A stretch of DNA of 64,000 nt, from positions 1,761,001 to 1,825,000 of the forward strand of contig JAOTOL010001615.1 in the NCBI GenBank assembly GCA_034440575.1. Reading direction: 5' to 3'. A program made the translations under genes and the position numbers. Below are positions 1 through 10,428 of this stretch, piece by piece. Every line of letters begins with the position of its first letter. The stretch's first letter is position 1. The notes beneath the pieces were generated by a model. The model was not told the DNA's origin and ran no database searches. It saw only the letters and a list, made by a program, of their open reading frames with translations. Source of the DNA: Imbricaverruca yamaguchii (taxonomy: Eukaryota; Arthropoda; Thecostraca; Neoverrucidae).

Positions 1-106
1 CACAGTGAGAACAAGCATAATCAGCGAGATTGAATAGCAATGCATTACTCATAAGGTACATAGTGTTGTTTATAATAAATATATTCTATCGAATGAAAGT
101 ACTTAC

Positions 107-191
107 TCTCAACAAACATACTCTCGGTATTTTGGCTTTGTTCTTGACAAGTTTACAAACATCTTCACTGAGAATCTTAGCAGGAACAGAT
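107..191 (-). CDS. Candidate internal exon of an unidentified gene (weak)
   Basis: Read on the minus strand, GTGCAG precedes an 85-nt open segment (one base, then 28 codons beginning SVPAKILSEDVCKLV) that ends at a GAGA|GTAAGT donor. The peptide is Lys/Val rich and I do not recognise it. It lies downstream, on the same strand, of the three exons at 1060-1796, but its phase does not join directly to the last of them. At least one missing exon would be needed, or this is a chance ORF. Confidence 0.25.
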
Positions 192-214
192 CTGCACAGT
201 TTTTAATACGGGCC

Positions 215-447
215 ACATCGGACAGCTCCTGGTGAGTCCCCACGAAGTCAATACGGACCACATCAGACAGCTCCTGCTCAGTCCCCACGAAGTCAATACG
301 GATCATATCGGACAGCTCCTGCTGAGTCCCCACGAAGTCAATACGGACCACATCAGACAGCTCCTGCTCAGTCCCCACGAAGTCAATACGGATCTTATCG
401 GACAGCTCCTGCTGAGTCCCCACGAAGTCAATAGCGGACCATATCGG
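215..447. repeat. 45-bp minisatellite, about five copies
   Basis: A 45-bp unit containing CGGACAGCTCCTGCTGAGTC and CCCACGAAGTCAATACGGA is repeated about five times with few substitutions. Because 45 is divisible by three, the minus strand stays open, with a 15-residue period around QELSD and RIDFVGT. I see no start codon context or splice structure that makes it a clear gene, so I list it as a repeat. Confidence 0.85.
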
Positions 448-452
448 ACAGC

Positions 453-513
453 CCCAAATGGGCGCTGCATGACCGATGTAGTTGATGCGCCCCTAAACTC
501 CAATAACCAACCA
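453..513 (+). mobile_element. Ultra-short SINE copy inserted in the 45-bp minisatellite
   Basis: This segment contains GGGCGCTGCATGA, then GTTGATGCGCCCC, then the tail CCAATAACCAACC. It is flanked by the direct repeat ATCGGACAGC at 443-452 and 514-523. The flanking motif is also part of the host minisatellite, so the duplication alone is weak here. The element sequence matches the other copies well. Confidence 0.7.
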
Positions 514-1059
514 ATCGGACAGCTCCAGCTGAGTTTCCACATTCATCATTTGAAGAGAAATTTTCCTCAAAGCAAGCCATTAACTTTTTTCTGATATGCC
601 CAGACTTCTAGTTTTGTCCCCATCCCTGCTATGTTGGAGCCCCTCAAACATGCAATGCAATGAGGGATATGAAGGGCAGACAATGGTGATTAGTAGATAT
701 GAGCCAATGATGAATGAACACCAGCCAACAGGGGGATATGAATAATACAGATCATGGAAGGGCTGGAGCTGGTGATAGAGACCAAGCAACATCTTTAGCA
801 TGGTGGTTGAGGGCATTTACCTATTGGAATGATAGATACTGATGACAAATTAGCAGTTATATAACCATTACACTTAAACGAGTATTTGATGGCAATGGAG
901 TATAAGTGGATTCAAACTTATCTGATCACATCCATTGATGCACTGATAGATGTGGATATGAAACAGGTATCTAAATCTGAAATAACACCCACAAGTTTGT
1001 TATCATAACCAAATGGCCTAATTAGGCACCATCATGTTCAGTTAGAACTTGTGACTTAC

Positions 1060-1153
1060 TGCAATCTCCTTCTTCATCCAAAAGTGGCGTGGAGCAGTGT
1101 GCCTGTTCTTTACTCTGGACATACATCTCACTTGTGTACATCTGACAGATTCC
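1060..1153 (-). CDS. Exon 3 of an unidentified minus-strand gene fragment
   Basis: The acceptor TTATTTCAG precedes a 94-nt open segment beginning GICQMYTSEMYVQSKEQ, and the donor is GCA|GTAAGT. The frame is phase 0 at the start, which fits the phase-0 end of the exon at 1460-1570, and it leaves one base at the end. The protein family is not recognised. Confidence comes from splice sites, open frame and phase agreement with its neighbours. Confidence 0.5.
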
Positions 1154-1459
1154 CTGAAATAATTTACACATGGGTCAAATTAAGGCTATATGTGGCCTTT
1201 GCATGTCACAATACATACATATAAAATGTATCACATATATTTGAATATATTATATCCTGAGGCATGAAAGGAAGCTCGTTGTCACCTGTAAAACAAAAAG
1301 AACAAGATATACATAAATATAGTAAGTGTTCACTGCTGTGAACTTTGTGCTACTTGAAAAGCACATAAATGATGACTCACATCACAAGCTTTGCCATGCT
1401 ATCTTCAAATGTCAATCTTGAAGGGCAAAGGATAGAAAATGGCACAACACCATACTTAC

Positions 1460-1570
1460 ATTGATATGGTAGGAAACGAAGCTCTGCACATCAGCTGCAT
1501 GGTTCTGGATAAGCTCATCTTCAGAGTTTGCAATGACTTCTCATTGGATATCTGGATTCAACTTTGGTTC
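1460..1570 (-). pseudogene. Exon 2 of the same fragment, with an in-frame TGA
   Basis: The 111-nt segment lies between TTTACAG and the donor AAT|GTAAGT. Its frame is phase 0-0 and agrees with both neighbouring exons. It reads EPKLNPDIQ, then a TGA codon, then EVIANSEDELIQNHAADVQ onward. The stop after nine codons is the only break in a 99-codon chain. It may be a nonsense mutation, an assembly error, or a sign that a shorter exon starts downstream. No selenocysteine signal was looked for beyond simple reading. Confidence 0.42.
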
Positions 1571-1703
1571 CTGTAAATCAGTCAGCATTAACTTGGTGGC
1601 ATATATTTCAAGTCAAATTGATGATATTTAGTGAAAATGACCTGTGTCTTTTGTTCACAAACCCAAAGCTTTTTTCCAGTACATAACACATCTTGTACCT
1701 CAC

Positions 1704-1796
1704 ATGGCTGAGTCTGTTGAGAATTTCTGATTTTGTATTAGGCATATTACTATCAAAGGAATGCTTGTCAAAAATGTTCCTAGCAGTGTCCATCAG
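1704..1796 (-). CDS. Exon 1 (of those visible) of the same fragment
   Basis: The acceptor TGTGATAG precedes a 93-nt segment of 31 codons (LMDTARNIFDKHSFDSN, then MPNTKSEILNRLSH), and the donor is CAT|GTGAGG. It is phase 0-0 and joins the exon at 1460-1570 without a shift. The second codon is ATG, so a translation start here is also possible. The family is not recognised, and no clear upstream exon was found between 1.8 and 5 kb. Confidence 0.45.
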
Positions 1797-2560
1797 CTAT
1801 CACATATCATCTGAACATTGCATGAGCACACAGAAACACTTGATCTTATAACCTTTCCCTCTTTCCTTCCTTCCTTCTTTCTTTCCTTCCTTCTTTCCTT
1901 CCTCTTTTTCCTTCATTATTATTATCTTTATTTTAATGTTTGTCTGTTTTATTTATTTGTTGTTCCCTTTTTAATATATCATGTTGTTTTCTTGTTTCCA
2001 TTTCTTCAGACAGAATAAGTGAGACAAAGGAGAGAGATAGTGGAGTATATTTTGGTGTGTTGTTAAAATCAGGATTATTGTTCGCTGTTTGTGTGTTGTC
2101 ATGATTAGTCAATTTGCTATTTGCACAGTTGGTGTTGGCTTTGTTGCTGACACTTGTGGATGTTCTGGGGGTAGGAGTTTGAATGTGTTGCAGTTTGTGA
2201 TGTGGCTCATTATAGTAATTTCTATAGTCTGTCCAATATTAGTCAGTAGGTTATTTTAGTTTTATGGCCCACCAACCAGCTTTGATAATTTACCTCCCAT
2301 CTTGTCTGGGATGGTGGAGTCAGAGGTTGTGATGTGCCCACATCATGTGTTGATGTTGTGCAAGTGATGTGGAATGGTACAGGCACTATTTAAGTGCTTT
2401 TTCTTGTTTTGTTTGGAGGTATGGCCATTATGACTGGTGTGTGGGTTGTTATTTTGGTGGTGCATAGCTGTGTGGCTGCAGTGTTAAAACAATATTTTTT
2501 GTTAGGTATGAGATGTTGAACCAAGCATGTAGCAGATGTTGAAGCAAGGAAGTAGGATGT
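1797..2560. other. Noncoding stretch with a pyrimidine-rich tract
   Basis: A CTTT/CTTCC tract occupies about 1855-1915, followed by AT-rich sequence. I see no supported exon, RNA gene or transposon here. Confidence 0.5.
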
Positions 2561-2735
2561 CAAAATTTGTCATGGATTTAGTGTCATTTAAAAAGCTTGT
2601 ATTCCTTTCAGACTTAAATTTCAGCCAATGGCAAGGTATGTATGACTGTACCTGCATCCTTTGTTTTAATATTCATCATTTAGGAAGTTACATTTGGGAT
2701 ATGGAGAAAAATATAAATGCTATAAACTGATATGA
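2560..2735. repeat. Dispersed repeat, partner of 7120-7335
   Basis: AAAATTTGTCATGGA-TTAGTGTCATTTAAAA opens this segment, and a diverged version of the whole stretch recurs at 7120-7335. The second copy carries a short SINE insertion. No protein is supported in either copy. Confidence 0.55.
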
Positions 2736-2954
2736 TATGCCATATCACACTATCAGTAATCTCTGCCTTAAAACTCCTTGCAGAATATTTCTGTATAACT
2801 ATTCCTTATCAAGACATGAACACGGTTCTTAGAAACAACATACTGTTAGCAAGGAGAGACAGAAGCCTCATAGGCACTTATCAAGGAGCAAGATGTTAAT
2901 ACTCCTTGGATATCAATGTTGACTAAGTGTTCAGATAATTGTATTTTCCACCTT

Positions 2955-3018
2955 GATTGATTGATTGATTATTTGGGTTTAAGGGCACTCCAACTACTAG
3001 GTCATTTATGGCCCATTT
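2955..3018 (-). mobile_element. Ultra-short SINE copy with 11-bp TSD
   Basis: On the plus strand this reads a (GATT)n start, TTTGGGTTTAAGGGCACTCC, then ACTAGGTCATTTATGGCCCA. It is flanked by the perfect duplication TTTTCCACCTT at 2944-2954 and 3019-3029. Sense orientation (hairpin first, simple tail last) is minus. Confidence 0.75.
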
Positions 3019-3518
3019 TTTTCCACCTTAATTCATAAATTAGTTATAAATGTTTTGGACTGTACTGTGCAATGTGGTCATAGAGCAGCATGTTCTACAA
3101 ATGTTTGTAATGATGTTCCTAACTATGTGCAACTTGTGGGCCACACTGGCCATTGGTAGTGGACCCATAACTTTGGTTTGGGCAAGGTCTAGCCCTCAAG
3201 GTGAAAAAAAACTGAATTTGACTTATCTCCTTTCCATTGAGGGTGGCTCCAGTCAGAGGCATGGTCCCTCCTCCAGTGCTGCAGCACCACATGTTAGTTT
3301 AAGTGTCTGTGATGTGCACTGGCACAAATGCTAAACTACCTTCTGCTGGCACAAATGCTGACTAATCTACTTTCCATTCAGCATAAGTGTGTCTAAGTCA
3401 TACACAAGCTGAGAGTACCACATTTTGTTTTCTGGGCACAGAAAAGTGTGTCCAAACCTACTGGGCTATACTTCTTGGTGTGCATCTACACTTTCTGATT
3501 ATTTCAGTTTAAGGTAAC

Positions 3519-3581
3519 TGTGTGTGTGTGTGATTGTGGTTTTAGGGCGCATCGACCATGGCTGGTCATTTAGCGCTCATT
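3519..3581 (-). mobile_element. Ultra-short SINE copy with 12-bp TSD
   Basis: The 63-bp insert holds a (TG)n tail, GGTTTTAGGGCGCATCGACC and TGGTCATTTAGCGCTC. Both flanks carry GTTTAAGGTAAC (3507-3518 and 3582-3593). The GCGCATCGACC...GGTCATTTAGCGC arms can fold on each other. Confidence 0.8.
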
Positions 3582-3593
3582 GTTTAAGGTAAC

Positions 3594-4630
3594 CACAAGG
3601 CAAGTTTTACACACATTTTCACTTCGATGAAACGATTGAAACGATTTAGGCTTGGATACATTATGTTAGGATTTTTCATTGTAAGTTAGGAAAAAACGAA
3701 ATGCAGGACATTTTTGTTTTCTTCGAAGACAGATTACGCTAGGTCAGGCTAGGTTGTTATGTCACAGTCGTTTTAGCACTGACCCTGCACTCGTTACGGC
3801 CAGCGCTAGTATTAGTACTAATGTTTCTTTACCGTTTCACGTTTGGATGTCACCGAAATTGGCTCACTTGCTGCATGTAATCAAAGCAGGATGTTATGAG
3901 ACTAACTCTGACGTCATCAAGTGTCCTGATTAACCTGTATTTATTTTCACAAAAATCCATATTTTTTGTGCATAACGGTACAGTCGGCTTTTCTTACAGA
4001 CAACAGAGCATCCTCAGAGACAGAAACTTCGGAATATCTCTTCGAGTGAGTCCTGGACACCTCCATATCTTCATTGCTGACTGCAATATTGGCTCCGTAC
4101 CAAGGCTCTGTACCTTTTAGTTCCGTCTGATGGCGTCACCGATGGGGGACAGATTGATTTTTCGAGGCGCGCTGGACCACAAAAGTTATTTAGGACGACT
4201 TTAACTCGCCCAGTTTCGGGGAGGTTGACAGGCCCCTAAGGTTTTTCCGTCAACAGTGAAAGAGCGGCGCGCGGTAGTGCATATAAATTTCGTCCGTGAA
4301 GTTCGCAGTTCAATATTCATATTTAGCAGAAATCGACGACACCTTCGAGTTCGTCCAAAATCCGTGAAACGTTAGTCCCTATGGCCCTGACCCACCATGC
4401 AGACGTATTGCACGGGGCATCGAATGGTTTGACCTCCACAGGTCAACATATGTCAACCATCCAATAATGCCATAATAGTTTAGTTATGTAGACCCTTCGA
4501 TCTGCAACCACACGCTAATTCTGAAACTGCTCTCCTTTACCTCGTAGCACAAACGGTTAATTAGCTATCACTAATTATACAATTGTGTTTGCCACAGCAT
4601 TGCTTCCCGCACATTCCCATGCAATATTCT
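3594..4630. other. Intergenic sequence with a degenerate repeat
   Basis: No gene is supported. About 4160-4300 resembles 44355-44470 (shared TTTAAC-CG-CCAGT-TCGGGG and AGGTTTTTC blocks), so it is probably an old interspersed repeat. Confidence 0.45.
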
Positions 4631-4639
4631 CATTCGTAC

Positions 4640-5270
4640 TCCGGAAATGTGTATGAAATATGCATAGCTGTAACACCAATAACGTGGGCCGTCCAACGGT
4701 GGCATTGGAATCGTTGACGTCCAATTAATTCCGGAGATATATCAAAGTATGTCCCGATAAAATCAGTTTTGGACCAAATGGTTAATTTCCTATAGGGTTT
4801 AGCATGGGACCATGCGGGACTGGAAATCGTGACGCCTTCTACTTTTGTTTAAATCACCACAAACGTATGTAATGCCAGAGCACGTCAACAACAACAACGT
4901 ACGCGATTCCCCAGGGCATCGAAAGATGTGACCTCCAGAGGTCAACGAGTTCCAGTTCGATATTCTACTTTGACCTATATGTGAGGATGGAGCATGTGAC
5001 TGTCATATGTTCGAGTCGTAATGGAAGAAAGAAAATCAATAACGCTTCAAATATGAACCGAAATCTCAAAGGTTAAGGAACCATGTGACCTTGTCAGGTC
5101 AGAGGTCATGTCAGGTCAATCCGTTCCCGTGATGGAATGTGCATAACAGTCACATAGTTGTAACACCAATAATGCGGGCAGTCCAGCGTGGCATTAGAGT
5201 CATTGACGTCCGATTAATTCCGAAGATATATCAAAATATATTCCGATAAAGTCAGTTTTGGACCTGATGC
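4640..5270. repeat. Two diverged direct copies of an approximately 130-bp segment
   Basis: 4640-4770 and 5140-5270 share TGTAACACCAATAA, CATTGACGTCC-ATTAATTCCG and CGATAAA-TCAGTTTTGGACC blocks in the same orientation. They look like remnants of one interspersed repeat. The DNA between them shows no gene. Confidence 0.6.
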
Positions 5271-5389
5271 ATTATTTACCATAAGGCCCGGACACCGACC
5301 GACGTCTGCTCCTGTACGGCGGCTGTACGAAACCCGCTGCTCGTGGTAAACGCGGCGGACTTCACGACGCGGTTCCACGGAGAGCGACA

Positions 5390-5900
5390 GGCACGGCCAG
5401 TCGCATGGAAATTGACGGACGGTGCAGGACAGGACTGTCGGACCAACGGAGTTGGTGAGTATGAGATGCACCCTATCGCACGATAGCAATTCGACGCGGA
5501 GGTCGACGTGTAGATCGCGAACAGTTGGTTGTTGTCATCGGACGAACGGCGGATGGGCCGTCGCGCATACCGGTGCCACTGATGGCGGTGCAGCAGGCGA
5601 ACCAGGCGAAGGTACGTCCCGTCCTGAACTACCGCGAGCTGAACAGATTCGTCACGGCTCACACGGCGGGCGCGGATGTCTGTTCCGACCAACTACGCAG
5701 GGGGCGTCGGCACAGAACGCGCATCGCTGTTGTGGACATGCGAAGTGCGCACCCCCAGCTCCCGTCGGACCTCGGATGTGGCCCTACCAGACGGCCATGG
5801 TGTGTGGAATCGGTACTGCCTGTCCCGGCTTTGGCCTGAATGTCGCTCCGTCGGTGATGAAGGCCGTCATCTGCGCGGTGCTGGCACAATACCTGGACAT
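5390..5900 (+). mobile_element. Degenerate reverse-transcriptase fragment of an LTR-type retroelement
   Basis: Broken plus-strand frames hold typical reverse transcriptase blocks. KVRPVLNYRELNRFV lies near 5608-5650, IAVVDMRSAHPQL near 5725-5762, and FGLNVAPSVMKAV near 5830-5870. The blocks fall in different frames with stops between them, so the copy is dead. Motif order fits a Ty3/Gypsy-like polymerase of the kind I associate with arthropod genomes. The clade assignment is from memory of the family, not a search. No LTRs, protease or integrase were found nearby. Confidence 0.65.
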
Positions 5901-6018
5901 AGAACGCACCGTACTACCGAAGCGTGGTGCGGTCACAAGACCTGGACATAGAACGCACCGTACTACCGAAGCGTGGTGCGGTCACAAGACCTGGACATAG
6001 AACGCACCGTACTACCGA
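5891..6018. repeat. 49-bp tandem repeat, about 2.6 copies
   Basis: The unit starts ACCTGGACATAGAACGCACC and contains GAAGCGTGGTGCGGTCACAAG. It repeats at exactly 49-bp spacing (5891, 5940, 5989) immediately after the reverse-transcriptase remnant. Confidence 0.9.
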
Positions 6019-6057
6019 ACGAGTTACGAGTGACGATCTGTTGGTCGATGACCCTGT

Positions 6058-6125
6058 AGTACACAGTCAGCGCACAGTCGACGAGTACACAGTCAGCGCA
6101 CAGTCGACGAGTACACAGTCAGCGC
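6058..6125. repeat. 26-bp tandem repeat, about 2.5 copies
   Basis: TACACAGTCAGCGCACAGTC followed by GACGAG is repeated, with the last copy truncated. Confidence 0.85.
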
Positions 6126-6536
6126 GGAGCGCGTTATGCAACACTTCGCCCAGTTTGGTCCGACATGCAGGCAACCGCAGCGAGCGGTGGACGACGCAAG
6201 CCTGCTCGGCCTGCGCACACCATGCTAAACCATATAGGAATTAAACATGTGGTTCAAAACTTACTTTAGCGGAATATATTTTGGCGTACCCCGTATTTAG
6301 GACGTCTCTAGGATTTGGGGGAGGGGAAACGATGCTACGCGCCTCTATCGTGGCGCGTAGCATCGTTTCAGCTAAGTAAAAGCTAGTGGTGGCGACATTT
6401 AGAGAAACACCGCTCACTTAATCTTTAACTGCTCTCCCCAAAATATAACTCCTTTGTTTTCCCCAATGACATGTCTATTTGGATGGTGCTTAAACTACTC
6501 TCCCAAAAATTTCACTTCTTTGTTTTCCCCAGTGGT

Positions 6537-6592
6537 TAGTTAGTTATTTGGGCTTTAGGGCCCATCGACCATGTTGATCATGTAGCACCCAT
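6537..6592 (-). mobile_element. Ultra-short SINE copy with 14-bp TSD
   Basis: The 56-bp insert (TTTGGGCTTTAGGGCCCATC, then GACCATG...GATCATGTAGCACCCA) is bounded by perfect TTTTCCCCAGTGGT at 6523-6536 and 6593-6606. Confidence 0.8.
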
Positions 6593-6606
6593 TTTTCCCC
6601 AGTGGT

Positions 6607-7119
6607 ATGCATAGTCGGATGGTGCTTACAGGTCATTGCAGCCCACAGGAACGTTAGTTCGTGAGGTCAAACAAAACAAAAACAAAGGTGATCTCCAGAC
6701 TGGATACGACAGAGAATACATTGCTGCATGAAAGAAGTCTGGGTAGAAGACAAGAGACAAGAGTAACTCAACTACGGAAGCCCATGAGGAGGCAAGGCAG
6801 GGACAAGGTGAGGAGGAGGACAAGGCAAGAGATAAGAGGCAAGTCCCAAGGTCATGGGACTGCACGAGGACAAGAGGCCTGGTAGGAAACAAGGGGAAGT
6901 CTCCCGGACATGGAAGCCCATGAGGGGCAAGGTTAGAGAAGTATCCAGGTCATGAGTCCGCACGAAGCACAAGCGGTCTGGTAGAGGGAAGATAGAAGTC
7001 CCCCTGCTCTTCCTGTACCTCAGCGCCCGAGGACACTCTCGAGTTCTGAAACGGCCGGACAGTGTCTGCTCTGTATCTACCGGACCAGACAGCGATTATA
7101 CCAGACCGGGCGATAAAAA
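6607..7119. other. Intergenic, purine-rich, no gene seen
   Basis: About 6690-6990 is rich in AGGAC/AAGGCA words on the plus strand. It looks like decayed low-complexity sequence, with no convincing coding or RNA signal. Confidence 0.4.
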
Positions 7120-7335
7120 TTTGTCATGGAATTAGTGTCATTTAAAATACTTGTTGACCTTCCGGCTCGCATTAAGGCTGATTATTTGGGCTTAAGGGCG
7201 CGCCGACTACAAGGTCATTTAGCTGGCATTAAGGCTAATATGACACTTATGACTGTGCCTGTTGCTTGTTTTGACATACATAAGAAGTTATATTCGGATT
7301 AGCGAGAAAATAATATGCATTAAACTGGTGTTGTT
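7120..7335. repeat. Dispersed repeat, second copy of 2560-2735
   Basis: The outer parts (AAAATTTGTCATGGAATTAG at the start, TGACTGTGCCTG and CATAAGAAGTTATATTCGGA towards the end) match 2560-2735. The middle is interrupted by the short SINE at 7180-7227. Confidence 0.55.
7180..7227 (-). mobile_element. Ultra-short SINE copy with 9-bp TSD
   Basis: A 48-bp insert (GATTATTTGGGCTTAAGGGC, GCGCCGACTAC, AAGGTCATTTAGCTGGC) lies between two perfect ATTAAGGCT repeats (7171-7179, 7228-7236), inside an older dispersed repeat. Confidence 0.8.
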
Positions 7336-7339
7336 ACTA

Positions 7340-7980
7340 GATAACATCATAGATAATCCCTTTACCTGAAATTGCGCTTGGACATGATCGTGCATCACGA
7401 TCCCTTACGGTGAGCATGAGCATACTTATAGCGAGATACTGTAGAAACGAGGAATCGAGTCATCAGCACGCATGCAGTAGCACGATGTTGATCCTTCTTT
7501 GAGAAGGATGTCCACCGAGTGTGCATTAAGTGATGTATTTCACCATATTTCATGAATAATGTATCACAGCCTTCCCATTGCCGATTCCAATCCTAACATT
7601 ACATTGCATACCCAGACGCCTGAGATACACTGCAAGGCATCAATCTCGAGCATTCCCCCAATTTCCACCACCAAAAATAAAGGTGATATCAGACATTGCA
7701 CCGTGCCACCTATCGCTATGGAACATATCGTAGGCAGATAAAAGACGACTGCTACGACGTGCATTCCGAGATGACCATAGTGTGATGTGCCATCGGCGCT
7801 TGATATGCAAATAACACATGGCACGAAGTACGATACAGTTTTACAAGTATTGCTTGATGGTACCACGATACCACAATTCCCTGTTTTGTCATTAACAAGG
7901 AACGGATTCTATCCAGTTATCATATCTTTCAATATGCCATATAAGCGAAACCGAAGCGATTGTTGGCTGCTCTAGGCTGG
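7340..7980. other. Intergenic, nothing recognised
   Basis: Short ORFs occur on both strands, but none has splice sites, codon bias or motifs that support a gene. Confidence 0.4.
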
Positions 7981-7986
7981 ACTAGT

Positions 7987-8106
7987 CAATGACGACCCAG
8001 CAACGCTGATGCTGGCCAATAATGACGCAGCAACGCTGATACTGGCCAATGGCGGCACAGCAACGCTGGCGCTGACCAATGGCGACACAGCAACGCGAGC
8101 GCCTGT
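7987..8106. repeat. 30-bp minisatellite, four copies, beside the PEX12 stop
   Basis: Four 30-bp units with the core CAGCAACGCTGATGCTGGCC (divergent in the last) end 15 bp before the PEX12 stop codon, so they fall in its 3' UTR or just beyond it. Confidence 0.85.
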
Positions 8107-8121
8107 CAACAGCGCTGTTTA

Positions 8122-9168
8122 TCACCAATCCGGCGGGTAGAGTTTGTAAATCTGGTCGGTGTTCGCCGGGTACCACGTGACCGGACATCGGCCTTTCTCG
8201 CTCACGTACCGAAACACGCACACGTGGCAGAAAACATGGCCCGACACCGCCAACACGGCGTCGCAGGTGCGCCTCTTGCCGCACAGGGGACAGCAGTGAT
8301 CGGGCGAGTTGTCGGCCTTTGTCAGGAGGTCGGCGGGTGGCGCTGGCACGTCCGCCCGCCCCAGGCGTCCCGTCTTCCACCCGCTGTCCCTGCGCCACCA
8401 GTCGAGGAACTGCACAAAGAACGAGCCCACCTCGAGGGTCTGGCCAATGAGTCGTGTGGCCGCGTGCAAGCCGAACAGCACCACTGCCACGGGCAGACGC
8501 CGCCGTCGCAGCGCTGACCAGGAGGCCAGCCGGCTACGTCGCTCCTCGATCAGCTGGAAGTCGTCCGCAGTGAGGGTCCGCAGGCGTACTCCGGCCAGCC
8601 GGGTAAGTGGCGAGTGTTGCTGCACCTTGTCCAGCATGTAAGCCAGATGGTAGACGGCGACGGAAATGGAGTAAGAGGCGTGCAACACCGGGTACAAGCG
8701 CAGAAACAGCTGGTGGGCACGAAGACGCCAACGCTGTTGAGGTACTATTCCACTGGCATGGTCGTGATCCAGGTCCTCGTACAGCTTGTCCAGCCTGGTT
8801 TTGACATACGGAAGCGCGCACAGCCAGATAAGATTGCGGTAAACCTCCCGCGGCGACAATGTGAGACTTGGCTTCTGGTTAATCTCAACGCGTGAGAGCG
8901 GCACACGTTTAATGCCGTAGAAATGTTCGGCAAGCGATCCGGCGCACGTGCACAGGTAATTACTTTGCACAAGTGCGTTCGCCAGCAAGAAGAGCTCGTC
9001 GAAATATTTTTCGAGCCAAAAGTGCATCCGGGGGTACCGTGCTGTGGCCACCATGCAGACATGTTGGACGGCTGGCTGCAGCGAGGAGAACAGTCCATCG
9101 GCGGCAATCAGTTCAAACAGCGAAGGTCGGCCGGACGATGTCTCGGTAACGTGGGCCGCCTCTGCCAT
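8122..9168 (-). CDS. PEX12: Peroxisome assembly protein 12 (peroxin-12)
   Basis: A single-exon gene of 348 codons; vertebrate PEX12 is about 359. PEX12 is a multispanning peroxisomal membrane protein that forms a RING ubiquitin-ligase complex with PEX2 and PEX10 and acts in recycling the PEX5 import receptor. The N-terminus PSLFELIAADGLFSSLQPA and the block FYGIKRVPLSR match the family. So do QQHSPLTRLAGVRL near residues 185-198 and FFVQFLDWW near 250. The C-terminal RING-like domain (about 292-333) starts CPLCGKRRTCDAVLA and continues SGHVFCHVCVFRYV. As known for PEX12, it lacks part of the second zinc site. The first ATG agrees with the family start. The coding DNA is GC-rich compared with its flanks. 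Identification is by recognised conserved blocks. Confidence 0.96.
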   Translation of the reverse strand: MAEAAHVTETSSGRPSLFELIAADGLFSSLQPAVQHVCMVATARYPRMHFWLEKYFDELFLLANALVQSNYLCTCAGSLAEHFYGIKRVPLSRVEINQKPSLTLSPREVYRNLIWLCALPYVKTRLDKLYEDLDHDHASGIVPQQRWRLRAHQLFLRLYPVLHASYSISVAVYHLAYMLDKVQQHSPLTRLAGVRLRTLTADDFQLIEERRSRLASWSALRRRRLPVAVVLFGLHAATRLIGQTLEVGSFFVQFLDWWRRDSGWKTGRLGRADVPAPPADLLTKADNSPDHCCPLCGKRRTCDAVLAVSGHVFCHVCVFRYVSEKGRCPVTWYPANTDQIYKLYPPDW

Positions 9169-10243
9169 GTTCGGTCGACTTCCGTGCTCGGCATATGATC
9201 ACAAGCCACCTGTCGCGCAGCCAGTCTCTGGAAAACATGAGCAATAGAAAGACATCATGTTTCGTTCACAAACCACTCTGCTACGGGTTGGAAAACGTCC
9301 TTTTCATGCGCATGCAACAACGTTGGATAACTCAGGGATGTGGGGTCAAGGGATGTTTTGCATGCTTTAGAATGGGGAGCCCTTGCCAATGTATCTGCAT
9401 CCCCCCATCATCAATAATGAGCTATGGATATAGGGGATTTTGATAGTGTCGGACATCAGCTAATGACGGACAAAAGTGTTATTTCGTCATCAGGTCACCT
9501 GGCGGCGACCAATTTGTGTGCAGCGACAGTGTTGTCTTAATCTGAATCGGGTTGGCGCAGAGTTCAACGCAAGCGCAAACTAATGTTTTGCTGGCCTGCC
9601 TGGTGTCGGTTCGCCAGGTGCTCTCTAAGGACACCGAACACAATAGAGACACTGAACACCAAACACTCTAAGACACCAAATACAGAATACAATAGACCAA
9701 ACATGTTTCTCCGGACAACTATCTATTTTCCCGTGCACAGATTTGTTTCGAAATGCATGTCCCTGGCTGGTGGCAAAGTCAGCTGATGGCTAGACCTGAC
9801 TGCCACCATAGTACTGGGCACTTGTCAAATACAAAATTAATGAAGTCTTACACAACAGGTATTGCCTTAGCAAAAGTTTAACTGTGTGGTGAAGCGAAGT
9901 TCGTGCACATGAGCAGGCGATATTAAATATGAACACAACGGGCCGAATCCTTTCAGGTATTTCTATGAATCCGTATGGAGATGGAGCAAGTTTAGACACG
10001 TTTACATATCTGCACCCATTCCTGTATTGCAATGCCAGCAGGGGATGAAGTACAGTATAAAATCTGTATCCCCTAGATTCCTGAACGAACAGAGAGGGAT
10101 GAAAAATGATGGCTAAGCAGAGTAAATAAATGTATTAATGGTCGGATGACTGTTACTGTTCTCCAAACTCAGAACTATCTACAAGATATATATACTTTGA
10201 AGTTGGAAAAAAAATTTGACATTTTTTATGTACAGTGCAAATG
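9169..10243. other. PEX12 upstream region and intergenic sequence
   Basis: This must hold the PEX12 promoter and 5' UTR, but I see no TATA box or initiator I would stand behind. A short ACACCGAACAC-like direct repeat occurs around 9620-9690. No second gene is supported. Confidence 0.4.
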
Positions 10244-10254
10244 GAAATAGCAAA

Positions 10255-10417
10255 TGGTTGGTTATTGGTTTTACGATACATCGACCGTCGAGTCATGCAG
10301 CGTCGCCAATCTCTCACGCCGATTGGTCGCGGGCGAAGAGTAGCAGCAGGTGAGACTCGAACCCACAACCTTTTCGATTGTGAGACTAGCAACTTTCCCC
10401 TAGACTACTCGTCCCCA
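10255..10417 (-). mobile_element. tRNA-derived SINE, full length, 163 bp
   Basis: Read on the minus strand it begins GGGGACGAGTAGTCTAGGGG, a tRNA-like start with an A-box-like region. It contains a GGGTTCGAGTC B box and ends ACGATACATCGACCGTCGAG-like hairpin sequence plus CCAATAACCAACCA (as complement). It is flanked by the 11-bp duplication GAAATAGCAAA at 10244-10254 and 10418-10428. The copy at 18316-18477 has the same length. Confidence 0.88.
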
Positions 10418-10428
10418 GAAATAGCAAA

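Noticed and set aside
10331..10417. True tRNA genes at the GGGTTCGAGTC boxes (10.3 kb and 18.36 kb)
   Set aside because: Both are heads of 162-163 bp SINEs with target-site duplications, and no complete cloverleaf could be drawn.
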